From the NCBI GenBank assembly GCA_025934595.1, contig JAICXU010000105.1, forward strand, positions 1 through 8,292: a stretch of 8,292 bases of DNA, read 5' to 3'. The notes under the pieces were generated by a model, which saw only the letters and a program-made list of their open reading frames with translations, was not told where the DNA came from and did no database searches. Below are positions 1 to 6,238 of this stretch, one piece after another; within the stretch, counting starts at the first letter, position 1; each line of letters begins with the position of its first letter. Source of the stretch: Polyangiaceae bacterium. Its GTDB lineage: Bacteria > Myxococcota_A > Polyangia > Polyangiales > Polyangiaceae. A program made the position numbers and the translations under genes.

Positions 1-882
1 ACCACCGGAGATCGCGCCTGCTCTCGCCGCGGCGGCTCCGCCTTCGTAGCGATCGAGATCCACGAAGCCACGCTCGCATTGGCTCACGACCATGACCGGG
101 ACGTTCGCCTTGCGTGCGGCGTCGAGCGCCGGGATGAGCGATCCGGAGACATGCGGTAACGTTCCCGTTCCGTACGCCTCGAGCACGAGACCTTTCACGC
201 CGACGCGCATCGCGCCTTGCACGAGCGCGGGATCGATCCCGGGAAAGATGCGAACGGCGAGGACGCGAGCATCGATGCGATCGTCCAATTTGCCCAATTT
301 TGCGGGCTTTCGTACGTGTGATGCGATCGAGACGCCGAGGCCGAGCTCGACGAGGGGCGCGGCATTCGGCGAATCGAATGCATCGAGCGCCCATGCGCTC
401 CGCTTCGTCGTTCGCACGCCGCGATACACGCGCGATGCGAATGCGACGCACACCTCGGGCACGGCGAGCGTCGCGGCGAGCGTCGCCGCGATCAAATTTT
501 CGCGCGCGTCCGTGCGCGCCTCCGCGAGCGGACGCTGCGCGCCGGTGAGCACCACGGGCTTCGGCAATGGACCGAGAAGGAGCGCGAGCGCGCTCGCCGA
601 ATACGCCATCGTGTCGGTGCCGTGCACGACGACGACGCCCGAATATTTTTTGTCGCCGAGCGCGGCGTGAATTTCCCGCGCGAGCGCGAGCCAGTGCTCC
701 GGCTGCATGTCCGCCGAATCCATGCGGTAGAGCACGCGCGTTTCGATTTCAGCGATGCGATCGAGAGCCGGTGCCTCCGCGATGAAATCGCTCGCGTCGT
801 CCTTCACGCGGAGCGCGCCGCCTTTGCCCGAGCGCATCGAGATGGTGCCGCCCGTGAGAAGAAAAAGAACGCGCTGTCTCAA
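1..882 (-). CDS. ansA: Type I L-asparaginase (3' end outside window)
   Basis: This enzyme hydrolyses L-asparagine to aspartate and ammonia, probably in the cytosol, since no signal peptide is present. The frame is open from 882 to the window edge, giving 294 residues. Family members have about 330 to 340, so roughly the last 40 are missing. Both asparaginase signatures are visible: TGGTIS at residues 10-15 with nucleophile Thr13, and HGTDTMAYSAS at 87-97 with Thr89 and Asp90. DS at 55-56 (substrate pocket), VLTGAQRP (111-118), RENL (127-130) and YRGVRTTK ending in Lys160 also match. The RTTK and DAFDSPN stretch is close to E. coli AnsA, supporting the type I cytosolic class. The chosen start is TTG at 882-880, which overlaps the stop of the upstream export gene (TTGA). 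The first internal ATG falls after the catalytic TGGTI motif and is too late. The reading frame is uninterrupted. Family certain; exact start less so. Confidence 0.93.
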   Translation of the reverse strand, partial: MRQRVLFLLTGGTISMRSGKGGALRVKDDASDFIAEAPALDRIAEIETRVLYRMDSADMQPEHWLALAREIHAALGDKKYSGVVVVHGTDTMAYSASALALLLGPLPKPVVLTGAQRPLAEARTDARENLIAATLAATLAVPEVCVAFASRVYRGVRTTKRSAWALDAFDSPNAAPLVELGLGVSIASHVRKPAKLGKLDDRIDARVLAVRIFPGIDPALVQGAMRVGVKGLVLEAYGTGTLPHVSGSLIPALDAARKANVPVMVVSQCERGFVDLDRYEGGAAAARAGAISGG

Positions 883-1481
883 AACACGCGTGCGTCGACT
901 TTGATGGTGTCGCCGGCTTGCAGCGGACTGTCTTGTTGCTTGCCGTCCGTGATCGCGTCTGCGTTGACGACGACGGTCTTCGATTTCCCGTCCGCGAGCT
1001 GGCGCGTGAGGATGACGTCTTTGCTGTCGGCGAGCGACGTGAAGCCGCCGGCTTGCGATATCGCATCGACGAGCGTGAGGCCGTCGTTCCACGCGATGCT
1101 GCCGGGCTTCTGCACTTGGCCGACGAGACGAATCTTCTTCGATTCGTAGGTCTTCACGAAGAGCGAGACCTGCGGATCGGTGAGGATCTGTTTCTCCATC
1201 AGCCTTTTCCGAATCAAGTCGACGATGCCTTGCGGCTCGAGCCCGGACACCTTCGTTCGCTCGATGTACGGAAAGTCGATCGTGCCGTCGGATTGCACGC
1301 GGTATTCGGTCGGGAGATCTTTTTCGCCGACGACGCTGATGCTCAAGAGATCGCCCGGACCCACTTCGGTGCTCGACTGCCCGGCCGGCGGAAGCTTCGG
1401 CGGCGGCGGCGCACCGCTCGAGCATCCCCAAGCGAAAGCCGCGATCGCGAAAAGGAGGATGGCACGAAGGAAACGGCTCAT
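879..1481 (-). CDS. Short OPX-family (Wza-like) polysaccharide export lipoprotein
   Basis: This is a periplasmic/outer-membrane component that guides polysaccharide out of the cell. The 200-residue protein starts with a signal peptide and a probable lipobox ending at Cys20 (AWGC, a slightly unusual form), followed by a proline-rich linker (25-32). The polysaccharide export domain covers about 38-110 (VGPGDLLSISV at 40-50, SDGTIDFPYI at 64-73). One SLBB domain follows at about 112-165 (RLVGQVQKPGSI, LTLVDAISQAGG). The protein ends at VDARVF, with no second SLBB repeat and no C-terminal amphipathic helix, unlike E. coli Wza (about 380 residues). Short OPX proteins of this kind occur in Myxococcus xanthus (WzaX/WzaS/WzaB), where a separate barrel is thought to form the outer-membrane pore. 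ATG at 1481 is preferred over an in-frame GTG at 1502 because GAGAGG lies about six bases upstream of it. It follows the barrel gene by 58 bases and overlaps the asparaginase gene. Confidence 0.9.
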   Translation of the reverse strand: MSRFLRAILLFAIAAFAWGCSSGAPPPPKLPPAGQSSTEVGPGDLLSISVVGEKDLPTEYRVQSDGTIDFPYIERTKVSGLEPQGIVDLIRKRLMEKQILTDPQVSLFVKTYESKKIRLVGQVQKPGSIAWNDGLTLVDAISQAGGFTSLADSKDVILTRQLADGKSKTVVVNADAITDGKQQDSPLQAGDTIKVDARVF

Positions 1482-1539
1482 TTTGCCCTCTCTTCGTAGC
1501 ACGTCGGGGCGCAGACGTTCAGAACGCTCTATTCCGAAA

Positions 1540-2970
1540 TCACAGGAACCAGCGCGCGCCGAGGTAGGCCTCGAAGCGGCGCCAATTCATGTCGAATACT
1601 CCGCCCGTCGTGCCCGGCGCGGGTGCCACGCCCACCGCCTGCTCCGTAAGCTGCGTATTGCTGAAGTTTGCCGTGTACCGCAGGGTCGTGTTGACGCCGA
1701 ACGTGTTGGAGAAGCGATACTCGCCGAAGAGCGTGCCGTCGGCGCGGACGTCGGTGAACGCATTGTGGGCGAACGCGTCGCCGCCTGCTCCGGTGTTGTA
1801 ATAGATGTCCGGATATTCGATCGCGCCGACACCGCCTTCGAGCGACGCCATGACGCGACCGGCGAACATGTATTGGATCTTCGCGTAGCCGCGGTCGCTT
1901 CCGTAGTAGTCGCCGAGGTAGCTGGTTTGGAAATCGCGCGTGTAGCCGAGCGCGATCGTGGACAGCGTGAGCGACACGTTCGACGGTTGATCGGGCGCGG
2001 ACGGGTTCGCGGTCAAAAAGAACTTGATCTCGGCCTGACCGATGACGCTGTCGTACTGCTTGATCGCGGGGTTCGCGCCGTTGAGCGTGAACGTGGTGCC
2101 GTAGCCGACAAGGCCCAAAAATCCGATGCGCGGCGTGACGAGACCGTCGACGCCGATGTGCGTGCGGAGCGGTGTCGAGTTGTGGAGCGCGTTGATGGCC
2201 CGTTCCGCGTTTCCGTAGTCGTGGAACTGCTGCGAAAAGTCGTAGAGGAGCGCGGTGCGCGGGCGGAACTTCCAGCGGCCCTTCGTGTAGATGTCGTGCG
2301 TGATGTTGTTGAAGCCGGTCGCGCTCGAGTCCTCGAAGATGTTCGCCTGCAGCTTGTAGCCGAATCGCCAGTCGAGCGTGCCGCTGCCGGGTTGGAAGAT
2401 GACCTCGCCGCCGCCGCCCACGAGATCGCTGTTGAACGACAAGTTCGGGTCGCCGCGGTTCGGGTTGATCGCGCGCGAGTAGAGACCGTATACGGCGAAG
2501 CCGACGGGATGCTGCGGGAGGATGTCGAGCCGCGCGTTCGCGTTGATGCTCGCGTTGCGCTGGTCGCGCAAATCCGACGGCGCGAAGATGAACTCTTCGT
2601 AGGTGCCCGACGCGGTCGCATTGAACGCGATCGTCGGCAGCGCGGGATTCACGTCGCCTTCTTTGCGCTCGGGACCGAGCGTGCGAATCGAGATCGACGG
2701 CGTGACCTTCAATACCCCCGCGTCTTCGACCGGCGCGGCAGGCGCACCGTTGACGATGCCGGGGCCCGTCTTGTTCGTGCGCTCGTACCAGTTCGAGTCG
2801 TAGCCGACCTCGGCGCCGACGCCGGGATGCAGCTCGACGTCACCGTTACCGGGCCGCCAGCCTTCGCCCTCTTGGTAGCGGCGATCCTGGAGCCACGCTT
2901 GCGCATGAGCGACGTTCGAAACGCACAACGGCGCAGCTACGCCCACCACGAATGTGGCGTACTTCGCCAT
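1540..2970 (-). CDS. Outer-membrane beta-barrel protein, possible polysaccharide porin
   Basis: This 476-residue protein is predicted to form an outer-membrane beta-barrel. It has a signal peptide with likely cleavage after AHA (residue 23). The early segment GVGAEVGYDSNWYER resembles the first strand of the beta-barrel porin 2 (BBP2-like) families. The rest alternates polar and hydrophobic residues, is rich in Tyr, Phe, Gly and Asn, has no hydrophobic helix, and ends in ARWFL, with an aromatic residue next to last as in substrates of the BAM machinery. ATG at 2970 is preferred: GAGG lies seven bases upstream and the signal peptide begins there. In-frame ATGs at 3009 and 3075 have no ribosome site and would put charged sequence before the signal peptide. 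The position directly before the short OPX gene suggests that it forms the pore partner (compare WzpX/WzpS/ExoB in M. xanthus). A GltA/GltB/NfsB-like barrel of the neighbouring machine is the alternative. Barrel call strong, partner call inferred. Confidence 0.82.
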   Translation of the reverse strand: MAKYATFVVGVAAPLCVSNVAHAQAWLQDRRYQEGEGWRPGNGDVELHPGVGAEVGYDSNWYERTNKTGPGIVNGAPAAPVEDAGVLKVTPSISIRTLGPERKEGDVNPALPTIAFNATASGTYEEFIFAPSDLRDQRNASINANARLDILPQHPVGFAVYGLYSRAINPNRGDPNLSFNSDLVGGGGEVIFQPGSGTLDWRFGYKLQANIFEDSSATGFNNITHDIYTKGRWKFRPRTALLYDFSQQFHDYGNAERAINALHNSTPLRTHIGVDGLVTPRIGFLGLVGYGTTFTLNGANPAIKQYDSVIGQAEIKFFLTANPSAPDQPSNVSLTLSTIALGYTRDFQTSYLGDYYGSDRGYAKIQYMFAGRVMASLEGGVGAIEYPDIYYNTGAGGDAFAHNAFTDVRADGTLFGEYRFSNTFGVNTTLRYTANFSNTQLTEQAVGVAPAPGTTGGVFDMNWRRFEAYLGARWFL

Positions 2971-3118
2971 TTTTCTGCCTCGAGCGAGGCGCAGTGCAAG
3001 CAATGTCATCGAGGGGAGTAGGGAGCGAGGTGAGCTAGGAACCGGCGGCGGTGAGTGCGCATACGTCTCGCGCATGTCGAGATGTCGCGCAAACCTGCCG
3101 CGCGTCTAGAATGACAGG

Positions 3119-3805
3119 CTAGATACTACAGGTCGTGCACTGCGGTGGCTGATCGTTGATGGGAACGTCGTAAACGGGGATCTCGGTCTCGTCCGGAGGA
3201 GGCAACGTGGTGTCGATGTTCGTCTCGACTCGCGTCTCGCCGATGAACGCCGCCTCTTCGCCGATGCATTGGTTCGCTTCGGCAGTGAGCTGCTGCGACC
3301 TTTGACCGAGCACCGACAAGATCGTGAACTCGTGATTCGCGAGCTCGGCGTCGTTGCGACCCGCGGCGTCTTTGAGAGCCGCGTTGCGATCACGACCCGT
3401 GCGCACCGCGACGTCGGCTTGCGAGAGCTTGTCGTTCAAGCAAAGCGTCTTCACGACGTCGCGCTCCGCGCGCGCTTTTCCGAGCTGGCCGCGAATGAGC
3501 GCGGCGGCCGTTTCCATGCGCGCGATCGTGCGGTCGCCTTCGAGCACTTCTTCTTGCACCGACAAGGTCTGTCGACGTTGAAAGCCGACTTGCCCGTTGG
3601 GCGCGCCGTTCGCTTGGCCGCTCGTGTTCGGGTTCACCGTGCCGCCCGCGCCCGTGGCGTCGACGCTTCCACCTGCGTTCACCGTGGCACCACCATTCGC
3701 GCCACCACCGTTCGGCGCGGTCTGCGCGAGGCTGTCTTGTGCAAACGGCGAAGCCGCGGCGAGCGCGAATGCGACGACGAGAAACGTTTTCAAGTGGGGT
3801 CGCAT
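3119..3805 (-). CDS. Secreted cysteine-containing coiled-coil protein, unknown function
   Basis: I do not recognise a named family. The 228-residue protein has a clear N-terminal signal peptide (hydrophobic core at about 8-18, cleavage probably near 22 or 28). A Gly/Asn/Thr-rich linker (about 29-72) follows, then a helical, charged region likely to form a coiled coil (about 80-185, with VQEEVLEGDRTIARME and RAERDVVKTLCLNDKLSQ). The tail is acidic and proline-rich and ends in CTTCSI. Four cysteines (122, 180, 223, 226) could form disulfides in the periplasm. There is no lipobox and no second membrane segment. It is the first gene after a sigma-70 promoter and leads the unit that continues with the barrel and OPX genes, so a periplasmic accessory role in that export port is plausible. 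A role in the Glt/Nfs-like machine (for example at the GltC position) is also possible, but I see no sequence proof. The ribosome site AGGAG is 13 bases from the ATG. Confidence 0.85.
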   Translation of the reverse strand: MRPHLKTFLVVAFALAAASPFAQDSLAQTAPNGGGANGGATVNAGGSVDATGAGGTVNPNTSGQANGAPNGQVGFQRRQTLSVQEEVLEGDRTIARMETAAALIRGQLGKARAERDVVKTLCLNDKLSQADVAVRTGRDRNAALKDAAGRNDAELANHEFTILSVLGQRSQQLTAEANQCIGEEAAFIGETRVETNIDTTLPPPDETEIPVYDVPINDQPPQCTTCSI

Positions 3806-3818
3806 GGGAGAAAAAGGG

Positions 3819-3825
3819 CTCCTCT
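3819..3825 (-). promoter_or_regulatory. Ribosome site with unusually long spacing
   Basis: AGAGGAG is the only good Shine-Dalgarno match before the coiled-coil gene, but 13 bases separate AGGAG from the ATG at 3805. No alternative start codon lies at a better distance in frame. GGAG can pair with CTCC just before the ATG (four pairs, eight-base loop), which could either hide the site or shorten the effective distance. Confidence 0.55.
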
Positions 3826-3845
3826 CAGGGATGCCGAGCTGGTCG

Positions 3846-3875
3846 AATGTACCCCTTGCCCGTGAAGGGTGTCAA
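3846..3875 (-). promoter_or_regulatory. Sigma-70-type promoter for the export unit
   Basis: Reading on the minus strand, TTGACA (3875-3870, a perfect -35 match) is followed after 18 bases by TACATT (3851-3846, four of six bases matching TATAAT). The start site would fall near 3839, giving a leader of about 34 bases before the ATG at 3805. The spacer contains the inverted repeat CCCTT/AAGGG, a possible operator. This promoter would drive the coiled-coil, barrel, OPX and asparaginase genes as one unit. Confidence 0.7.
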
Positions 3876-4055
3876 CGCTCGGTGATGCTTCAGTTTGCTT
3901 CTTTTTCCGCGGTTTTTGAGCCTTTCGGCCGAGCTAGGCTTCCTGCTTTGTGATGCGCGCCGACCGCCTTGCATTCATTCCATGCCCACCTCTTCCGCGT
4001 GCGATGGACGCCGTCCGGAAGCGTCGAGGGAGGGCTCCGGCGCGAAGCGACGGAG

Positions 4056-4073
4056 GGGAACCGGCAGGTTCCC
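4056..4073 (-). other. Stem-loop downstream of the GltG-like gene
   Basis: GGGAACC and GGTTCCC form a perfect seven-pair stem with a four-base loop, about 45 bases after the stop at 4118. No T-run follows on the minus strand, so it is not a standard intrinsic terminator. It may stabilise the 3' end of the message or act as a weak or factor-assisted terminator between the two units. Confidence 0.5.
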
Positions 4074-4117
4074 GCAAGATCGACATTGATTTCGGCGCTC
4101 GCGCAGCGAGGGTCAAA

Positions 4118-5548
4118 TCAATGCTGCTGGAGGAACTTGATGGGGATGTTGATGGTCGAGCCGGAGCCGCCGGGACCCGTAAATTGCGCGTTCTTCACGA
4201 CGCGCTGGATGCACGCGACGACGTCCGGCGAGAGGCCCGAGTTGTTCGACGCGTCAGCGGCGGTGACCTCACCGTTCGGCGCGACCTTGGTCACGATCGT
4301 GACCCCGCCCGCCATGCCGGGATCTTGCGCAAGGCCCTTGTTGTAGCAATTGCGGAAGCGCGGACGGAGACCGGCGACGACGCGCTCGGCGTCGCTCACG
4401 GGAACCGATGCCGTCGTCGCGCCGATTTGTGCGTCGCCCGTCGGACCTTTGACCGCTTGCTCTTTTCCGGCGCCGCCGCCGCCACCGCCGCCCGAGTTAC
4501 CGATGCCGGCGAGGCCGCCGCCCGCGGATCCTGGACGAACCGTGCCGCCGCCCGCCGTGCCGAGATGAAGATCGCCGCCGGCGTTGTTGACGCCGGAGTT
4601 CGATGCGGCCGCGCCGCTCAAGTCGGCCGGGGGAATGTCCGAGCGATTGAGCGCGCCTTGCACCGCGGTGTTGCCGCCGAACGCTGCGAGCATCTGCATT
4701 TGCATTTGCTCGGCTTGTGCGGCGAGCGCGGCGGCTTGCTTGTCGCTCACGGGACCGCTCTTGCCGGCGGCCTTCGAAGCTTGCGCGGTCGATGCGGCGG
4801 TCGCAGAGGCTGCTGGAGCCGTCGAGGTTTCCGCGGGCGTTTCGATTTGCGGAGGCGGAACGTTCTTCGTGAGGTCGACGAGAGCTTGCACGTTGAACTC
4901 GTCGGTCACGATCGGATCCATCCAGTCCGAGTACATCGCGCCGATGATGCCGAAGTGCAGGAGAAAGCTGAATGCGGCGATGATCGTGAGATCCCAGTCG
5001 ATCTGCGATGCGAGACCGCCTTTGACGGCGAGCGGCAATTGCGGACGCGGCTGCGGAGGCGGCGGCGCGACGAATTGAAAGAGAAACGTGGTGTCGCCGA
5101 CGATCACCTTGCCGCGCGCTTCTTCGGTGAGGCGAACTTGGTACGCATTCGCGCCGCTCACGTTCGCGCGCTTCGCTTGTCCGCGCAGGCCCGCGAGATC
5201 CGAGATGCCGGTGGCGAGCGCGACGCGGCCGCCCATGCCGTCCAAGAAATTCAAATAGTAGTCGTTGCCGATCAGCTCGAAGAGCTTGAACTGCGCCGGC
5301 ACCGTGGTCGCCGGAATCACGAACACGGCTTTTTCGCTCTGGCCGACCGTGACCGTGCCGCGCTGCTTGATGATGCGCTCTTCGATGACTCGCCCGCCCT
5401 GCACGACGCCGATGCGCAGGACCTTCGGACCGGCCTGCTGCGCGACGGCACGCATGACCGCCGTCATCTGACCGGGTCGACCGCCTACACCAGGAGGCGC
5501 TCCTCCCGGTTGTCCGTGTGCTCCCGGCCCCATATTTCCTTGCGTCAT
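4118..5548 (-). CDS. GltG/NfsG-like transenvelope protein (FHA-like, TM, AgmX/PglI C-terminus)
   Basis: This 476-residue protein matches the AgmX/PglI family, whose M. xanthus members (GltG, GltJ, NfsG) connect the inner-membrane motor with periplasmic and outer-membrane parts. A Gly/Pro-rich start (1-27) precedes an FHA-like cytoplasmic domain (about 43-160, ending DTTFLFQFV). A proline-rich linker leads into one membrane helix (about 187-207). The periplasmic part has an Ala/Gln/Met-rich stretch, a Gly-rich flexible segment (about 338-366), and the TonB-like AgmX/PglI domain (384-476, VSDAERVVAGL, FRNCYNKGL, IPIKFLQ). That domain carries the characteristic cysteine pair Cys401 and Cys446. 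The FHA part lacks the usual phosphothreonine-binding residues (GQ replaces GR at 69-70, and no SxxH). It lies 132 bases after the TolQ/ExbB-like gene. AGGAG at 5562-5566 is 13 bases upstream of the ATG. Family call strong; whether it serves motility, spore coat or surface polymer cannot be told. Confidence 0.88.
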   Translation of the reverse strand: MTQGNMGPGAHGQPGGAPPGVGGRPGQMTAVMRAVAQQAGPKVLRIGVVQGGRVIEERIIKQRGTVTVGQSEKAVFVIPATTVPAQFKLFELIGNDYYLNFLDGMGGRVALATGISDLAGLRGQAKRANVSGANAYQVRLTEEARGKVIVGDTTFLFQFVAPPPPQPRPQLPLAVKGGLASQIDWDLTIIAAFSFLLHFGIIGAMYSDWMDPIVTDEFNVQALVDLTKNVPPPQIETPAETSTAPAASATAASTAQASKAAGKSGPVSDKQAAALAAQAEQMQMQMLAAFGGNTAVQGALNRSDIPPADLSGAAASNSGVNNAGGDLHLGTAGGGTVRPGSAGGGLAGIGNSGGGGGGGAGKEQAVKGPTGDAQIGATTASVPVSDAERVVAGLRPRFRNCYNKGLAQDPGMAGGVTIVTKVAPNGEVTAADASNNSGLSPDVVACIQRVVKNAQFTGPGGSGSTINIPIKFLQQH

Positions 5549-5561
5549 GAGCGGCTCGATT

Positions 5562-5566
5562 CTCCT
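5562..5566 (-). promoter_or_regulatory. Ribosome site of the GltG-like gene, long spacing
   Basis: AGGAG lies 13 bases before the ATG at 5548, the same unusual distance as for the coiled-coil gene. The next in-frame ATG (codon 6) has no nearby ribosome site, so 5548 remains the best start. Confidence 0.5.
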
Positions 5567-5609
5567 GAAGAAGCTCCTCGCGAACGACGCGAGTCGGTGC
5601 GACCTCTTT

Positions 5610-5637
5610 TGAGACTAACCAGGAGGCCGAAAGTTCC
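5610..5637 (-). promoter_or_regulatory. Possible sigma-E-like (ECF) promoter before the GltG-like gene
   Basis: On the minus strand, GGAACTT (5637-5631) is followed after 16 bases by TCTCA (5614-5610). This resembles the RpoE-type pattern GAACTT-N16-TCTGA with one mismatch in the -10. The start site would be near 5603, leaving a leader of about 55 bases before the ATG at 5548. The 132-base gap (5549-5680) otherwise contains only the ribosome site. Such short motifs can occur by chance, so confidence is limited. Confidence 0.35.
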
Positions 5638-5680
5638 AAAAAATCGGAGCGATCGACCCAGTGCCAGCGTTGCAACGAGC

Positions 5681-6229
5681 CTACACGCGCTCCAAGCGCT
5701 CGACCAGAAGATCTGCAGCGAGGCGCCGTGCCCGGACCGCCTTTTTTGCCTCGGAATCGAGGGCTACGCAGGCCACCGCAGCTGCAATTCCGAGCGCCGC
5801 CACGCCGAGCGCGCTGCCGACGGCGCCGTGGAGCACGCTGTCGATCGCCTGATCCGGCGCTGCATCGACCGCCGAGAGGCCCGCGCGAAGCGCCATCGCA
5901 CCGCACAAAAATCCGGTGGAGGACGCGATGCTCGCGCACACGCGCGGCACGCGAGACCAGGTCGCGAGGCGATGATCGATCTCCGAAAGCGCCTCGTTCA
6001 TGCGCGCCGCACGCTCTTCGCCTTCGAGCGTCGCCGCGTCGAAGACGTCCTTCTCCCACTCGGACGACGCAATGAGCTCGCGAATTTTTTCTCGCTCACC
6101 CGCGTCGATCGCCTGCCGCAAAATCGATGCGTCGAGCGTCGTCGGCGCGACGGCGAAGAGCACACGACGCGCGCTCGCAGCGACGCAGCCAATCGCCACG
6201 ATCGCCGCAAGCAGCGCGAATGCAATCAC
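5681..6229 (-). CDS. Three-helix membrane protein, degenerate TolQ/ExbB/MotA-like
   Basis: This 182-residue membrane protein has the layout of TolQ/ExbB/MotA proton-channel subunits. It has a first helix at the N-terminus (about 2-20), a charged helical cytoplasmic stretch (about 33-92, LRQAIDAGEREKIRELIASSEWE), then two closely spaced helices (about 97-118 and 134-157), and a basic amphipathic tail (159-182, KKAVRARRLAADLLVERLE). In that family the tail and the Gly/Ala-rich third helix look very similar. The usual proline and most polar proton-path residues are not obvious, so it may be structural or regulatory and not a working channel. No ExbD/TolR/MotB partner is seen. The start is GTG at 6229, nine bases after the preceding stop and without a clear ribosome site, which suggests translational coupling. 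Position next to the TonB-like GltG protein supports a link. An unrelated three-helix protein remains possible. Confidence 0.78.
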   Translation of the reverse strand: MIAFALLAAIVAIGCVAASARRVLFAVAPTTLDASILRQAIDAGEREKIRELIASSEWEKDVFDAATLEGEERAARMNEALSEIDHRLATWSRVPRVCASIASSTGFLCGAMALRAGLSAVDAAPDQAIDSVLHGAVGSALGVAALGIAAAVACVALDSEAKKAVRARRLAADLLVERLERV

Positions 6230-6238
6230 GCGACGAAA

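Larger units (their letters stand above)
3806..4117. other. 312-base non-coding gap between two transcription units
   Basis: No credible gene lies in this gap between the GltG-like stop and the coiled-coil protein start. Reading along the minus strand, it holds a short stem (CTCGC/GCGAG, 4098-4110) just after the GltG-like stop, a seven-base stem-loop (4056-4073), a small GCC-GAAA-GGC hairpin (about 3919-3930), two A-tracts, a sigma-70 promoter (3846-3875) and the ribosome site (3819-3825). No hairpin is followed by a T-run, so I see no classical intrinsic terminator. Confidence 0.7.

Noticed and set aside
1516..1526. Palindrome CGTTC-A-GAACG between the barrel and OPX genes, possibly LexA-like
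   Set aside because: Five-base arms with a one-base centre cannot form a terminator, and it does not fit a known SOS box well.
1180..3021. A 613-codon open frame on the plus strand
   Set aside because: It is antisense to the OPX and barrel genes, rich in Arg, Val and Ala, with no recognisable domain; a shadow frame.
2971..3075. Longer N-terminus for the barrel gene (starts at 3075 or 3009)
   Set aside because: No ribosome site there, and the extension would place charged sequence before a complete signal peptide; 2970 has a well-spaced GAGG.
3074..3087. Tandem ATGTCG repeat (two copies two bases apart) before the barrel gene
   Set aside because: Too short to separate from chance in G/C-rich DNA; no promoter elements align with it.
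4056..4110. Intrinsic terminator after the GltG-like gene
   Set aside because: Stem-loops exist but no T-run follows any of them on the minus strand.
5649..5670. TGGCAC resembling a sigma-54 -24 element in the 5549-5680 gap
   Set aside because: The matching -12 GC is not at the required distance.
4497..6059. A 520-codon minus-strand frame overlapping the GltG-like gene
   Set aside because: It is highly Arg/Ser-rich and lies in another frame over two well-supported genes; a shadow frame.
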